Shown: positions 54,101 through 57,100 of the stretch, one piece after another
Layout of the letters: every line of letters begins with the position of its first letter
How positions within the stretch are numbered: the first letter of the stretch is position 1
Source of the DNA: Priapulus caudatus
Lineage: Eukaryota > Priapulida > Priapulimorpha > Priapulimorphida > Priapulidae
Length of the DNA: 64,000 bases
Reading direction: 5' to 3'
NCBI RefSeq assembly: GCF_000485595.1
Contig: NW_014577639.1
Span: 1-64,000 of the forward strand
Made by a program: the position numbers and the translations under genes
The notes under the pieces: model-generated
What the model was told of the DNA's origin: nothing
What the model saw: only the letters and a program-made list of their open reading frames with translations
Database searches by the model: none

Positions 54101-57100
54101 CATTACTATAACTTCGTTAAACGAGCTAGTATCACATATCCTCTGGTTGCGTAAACACATACTGTGTGTACATGATGCGTAATGTAGTTTCAATGTATGT
54201 GTTATGATTGATGCAGTTGTTATTTGGCTGTATTTGCGTTGACACGATTTTGTTGGTGTGGGTATATTCCCTATGATAGCAGAAACTCTACCATGCTGTG
54301 TGTCATGTATGCTTTACAGCATATCACAGCATATACGTGAAGATGGGGATGAATAGCATTCAACACAGATAGATTAGATGTGTGCAGAACACTAAAGCAA
54401 GTCGAATGATGCTATTTCAAACTGCTTCTGTTATTCTTCAACTGCAGCTACCTGCATGATGGCACACATTGTTGACTAGCTGTTATTCCTGCTGCATGCA
54501 GGTTACAGTGACTCTGTGCGATTACTTAGTTATGATTAAATGTGATGATACTAATATCGCTGCATGATGATGCACGTCTTGGGGAATTACCTCTATCTCT
54601 GTATGGCTGCACACATTCTGGCCACACTTTTCTAGTTCTCCTTCTCTGGTTATTATTATACCTTGTTTGGACTTCAGCTGTCCACTGTCTGTTTTAGAAA
54701 ATGACTAAAACATACAATGTTTCTAATGAGCACGCAGCATAATTACTGCTTTACCGATTAACCACGATGCAAATGAAATTAACTATTGTGTCTTGAGTTA
54801 TTATATTTCATGTGACTGTGCAATAATCGGCCAACCTAAAGATAACAAGCCAAATAATAATTAATTTTGTATTGTTGCAGGTTTGCTAAGATAAAGACCA
54901 CTGGTGCCAAACTGATTGACAAGTCACCAGGCCTGCACGAACTTCAAGACATTTTGGCTGATGTGGACAAAACTCATACTGAATTGAATGATGCATGGCT
55001 TGCTAAACAACATAAACTGCAGCAGAACTATGATCTACAGGTCGGCAATGAACGAGGGTCTGGTGGGCCATGCAGTCACTTTCTGGCAAACCTAACTCTT
55101 ACCTAGTCTGACAGCCTAAATGGTTAAAATTCACAAATCGATGGATGCTATATGCAAACGTATTTATAACAAAGTATTTATTTTACAAAAATGAATTAAC
55201 ATGTGTTGCAATTTACTTTTAAACAATTTGAAGTGCCATTAATATTCATTTCTAGGTGTTTCACAAAGAAGCAGACTACCTGGAGACATTGATCACAAGC
55301 CATGATCGAGTGCTGAACCCAAATGAACTTGGTGTAAGCATGCAGATACTTGATTGTGTGGTATAGTTATTTACTCACAGATGTCATCTAATATATTTGC
55401 ATAGTGGTAAGAGCTATAGTGCTGATCACCCCCAATTTTTTGGCAAATATCATGTTAGCCTGAATCTTTGTGGTGCAGGCATTATGGAATTAGTCATTTA
55501 CCAGGTTCTGTTATTTATGGCAGCGACAATGTATGACTAGTAATTGCCAGGTTCTGTTATTTATGGCAGTGACAATGTGTGACTAGTCATTGCCAGGTTC
55601 TGTTATTTATGACAGCGACAATGTGTGACTAGTAATTGCCAGGTTCTGTTATTGATGACAGCGACAATGTGTGACTAGTCATTGCCAGGTTCTGTTATTG
55701 ATGACAGCGACAATGTGTGACTAGTAATTGCCAGGTTCTGTTATTGATAACAGTGTAGTGTCGAATAAATTCAAGTCGGTTATAAAGCGAACAGTAGGAT
55801 CGATGTCACAGGTAAAACGTTGGTTTATTTTGCACAGCACTGTGTCGTCACAACCAGCCACATTCTCTCCCTGCATCCCCTTTTATACCTCTAGCTGGGC
55901 GTGCCCTTCTCGTTGGGCGCGTCCCTTCTCGCCTTGCTGGCCACTTTGGCCATCTGTCCTATTGGTTCGGCGTCGGACATTAGTGTGATTAGTGACCAGC
56001 TGGTCTATCTTACGTCAGTTTGGACTGTGTCCAAACCCAACCCTTTGGCCCCTGGCTGGCTGCCAAAATGTCTCTAGTTGCTTTATTCTGCATGCGTTGC
56101 TTTGTGACAGTGGCTAATTACTATATCTTGGCCCGCTCTACTGCGTGCTCGCTATTCGCTAATATCTAACGCCTTCCGTGGCCCTCTAAAACTAATCGCA
56201 ACATCTGCCGAGGCAACGGTTACCAATCTTCCTAGCATTAATTTTATGGTGTTAATTATTTAATCTGCCTTTGGACGCTTCTATAATCATCGTATCTTTA
56301 ACTAAGTTCTCTACCACGCGTGCCACTGTCGCTTGTGCTCTATATTCCTACATTTTGATATTAAATTTCACTCTCATGATTTCTGCTTCATTACAACAGT
56401 AACAATGTGTTACTCGTAATTAACCAGCTTCTCATAATGGTGATAGTGACCATTATGAATCAGGTTCTGTTATTCGTGATGGTCACTGGTTATTAACCCA
56501 GTCCTGTTATTGATTATAGGTTATTGATAGACAGTTTAATCAGTTTATCCCATTTTGTTAACAGCGAGGATGCAACCAGTAACCAAGTTCTGTTATTCGG
56601 GGCAGTGACAGTGTACGATTAGTAACCAAGTTCTGTTATTCGGGGCAGTGACAGTGTACGATTAGTAACCAAGTTCTGTTATTCGGGGCAGTGACAGTGT
56701 ACGATTAGTAACCAGGTTCTGTTACTTATCACCGTGACAGTGTATAACTATACTAACTAGGTCGTATTGTCAATAACAGGGTTCAGTTGATGATGTCCAG
56801 AAGCTAATCAGGAGGCATGAAGACATGAATAATAAGGTGCAAGTCCAGCAAGCCCGAATTGACAAGTTCTCACTATCAGCAGATGGACTTATTGCAGCTA
56901 ATCACCCAGCTTCTGACTAGTATGTAATTATAAATATAATTGGCTCACCTGAACTCCAGGATGAGTATTTGCTATGTCATGCTGTATGTGTGATATTATA
57001 ATTATAAGCAGTACGTGCCATCTAGTTGTGAATACGTTTGTATCATTGCATACTAATATGGTTGAATTATTTCTTGGCATACTTATATTATCGAATTATT

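Noticed and set aside
55495-56760. CRISPR-like spaced repeats
   Set aside because: Units are contiguous with no unique spacers, the genome is clearly eukaryotic, and the interruption is a solo LTR.
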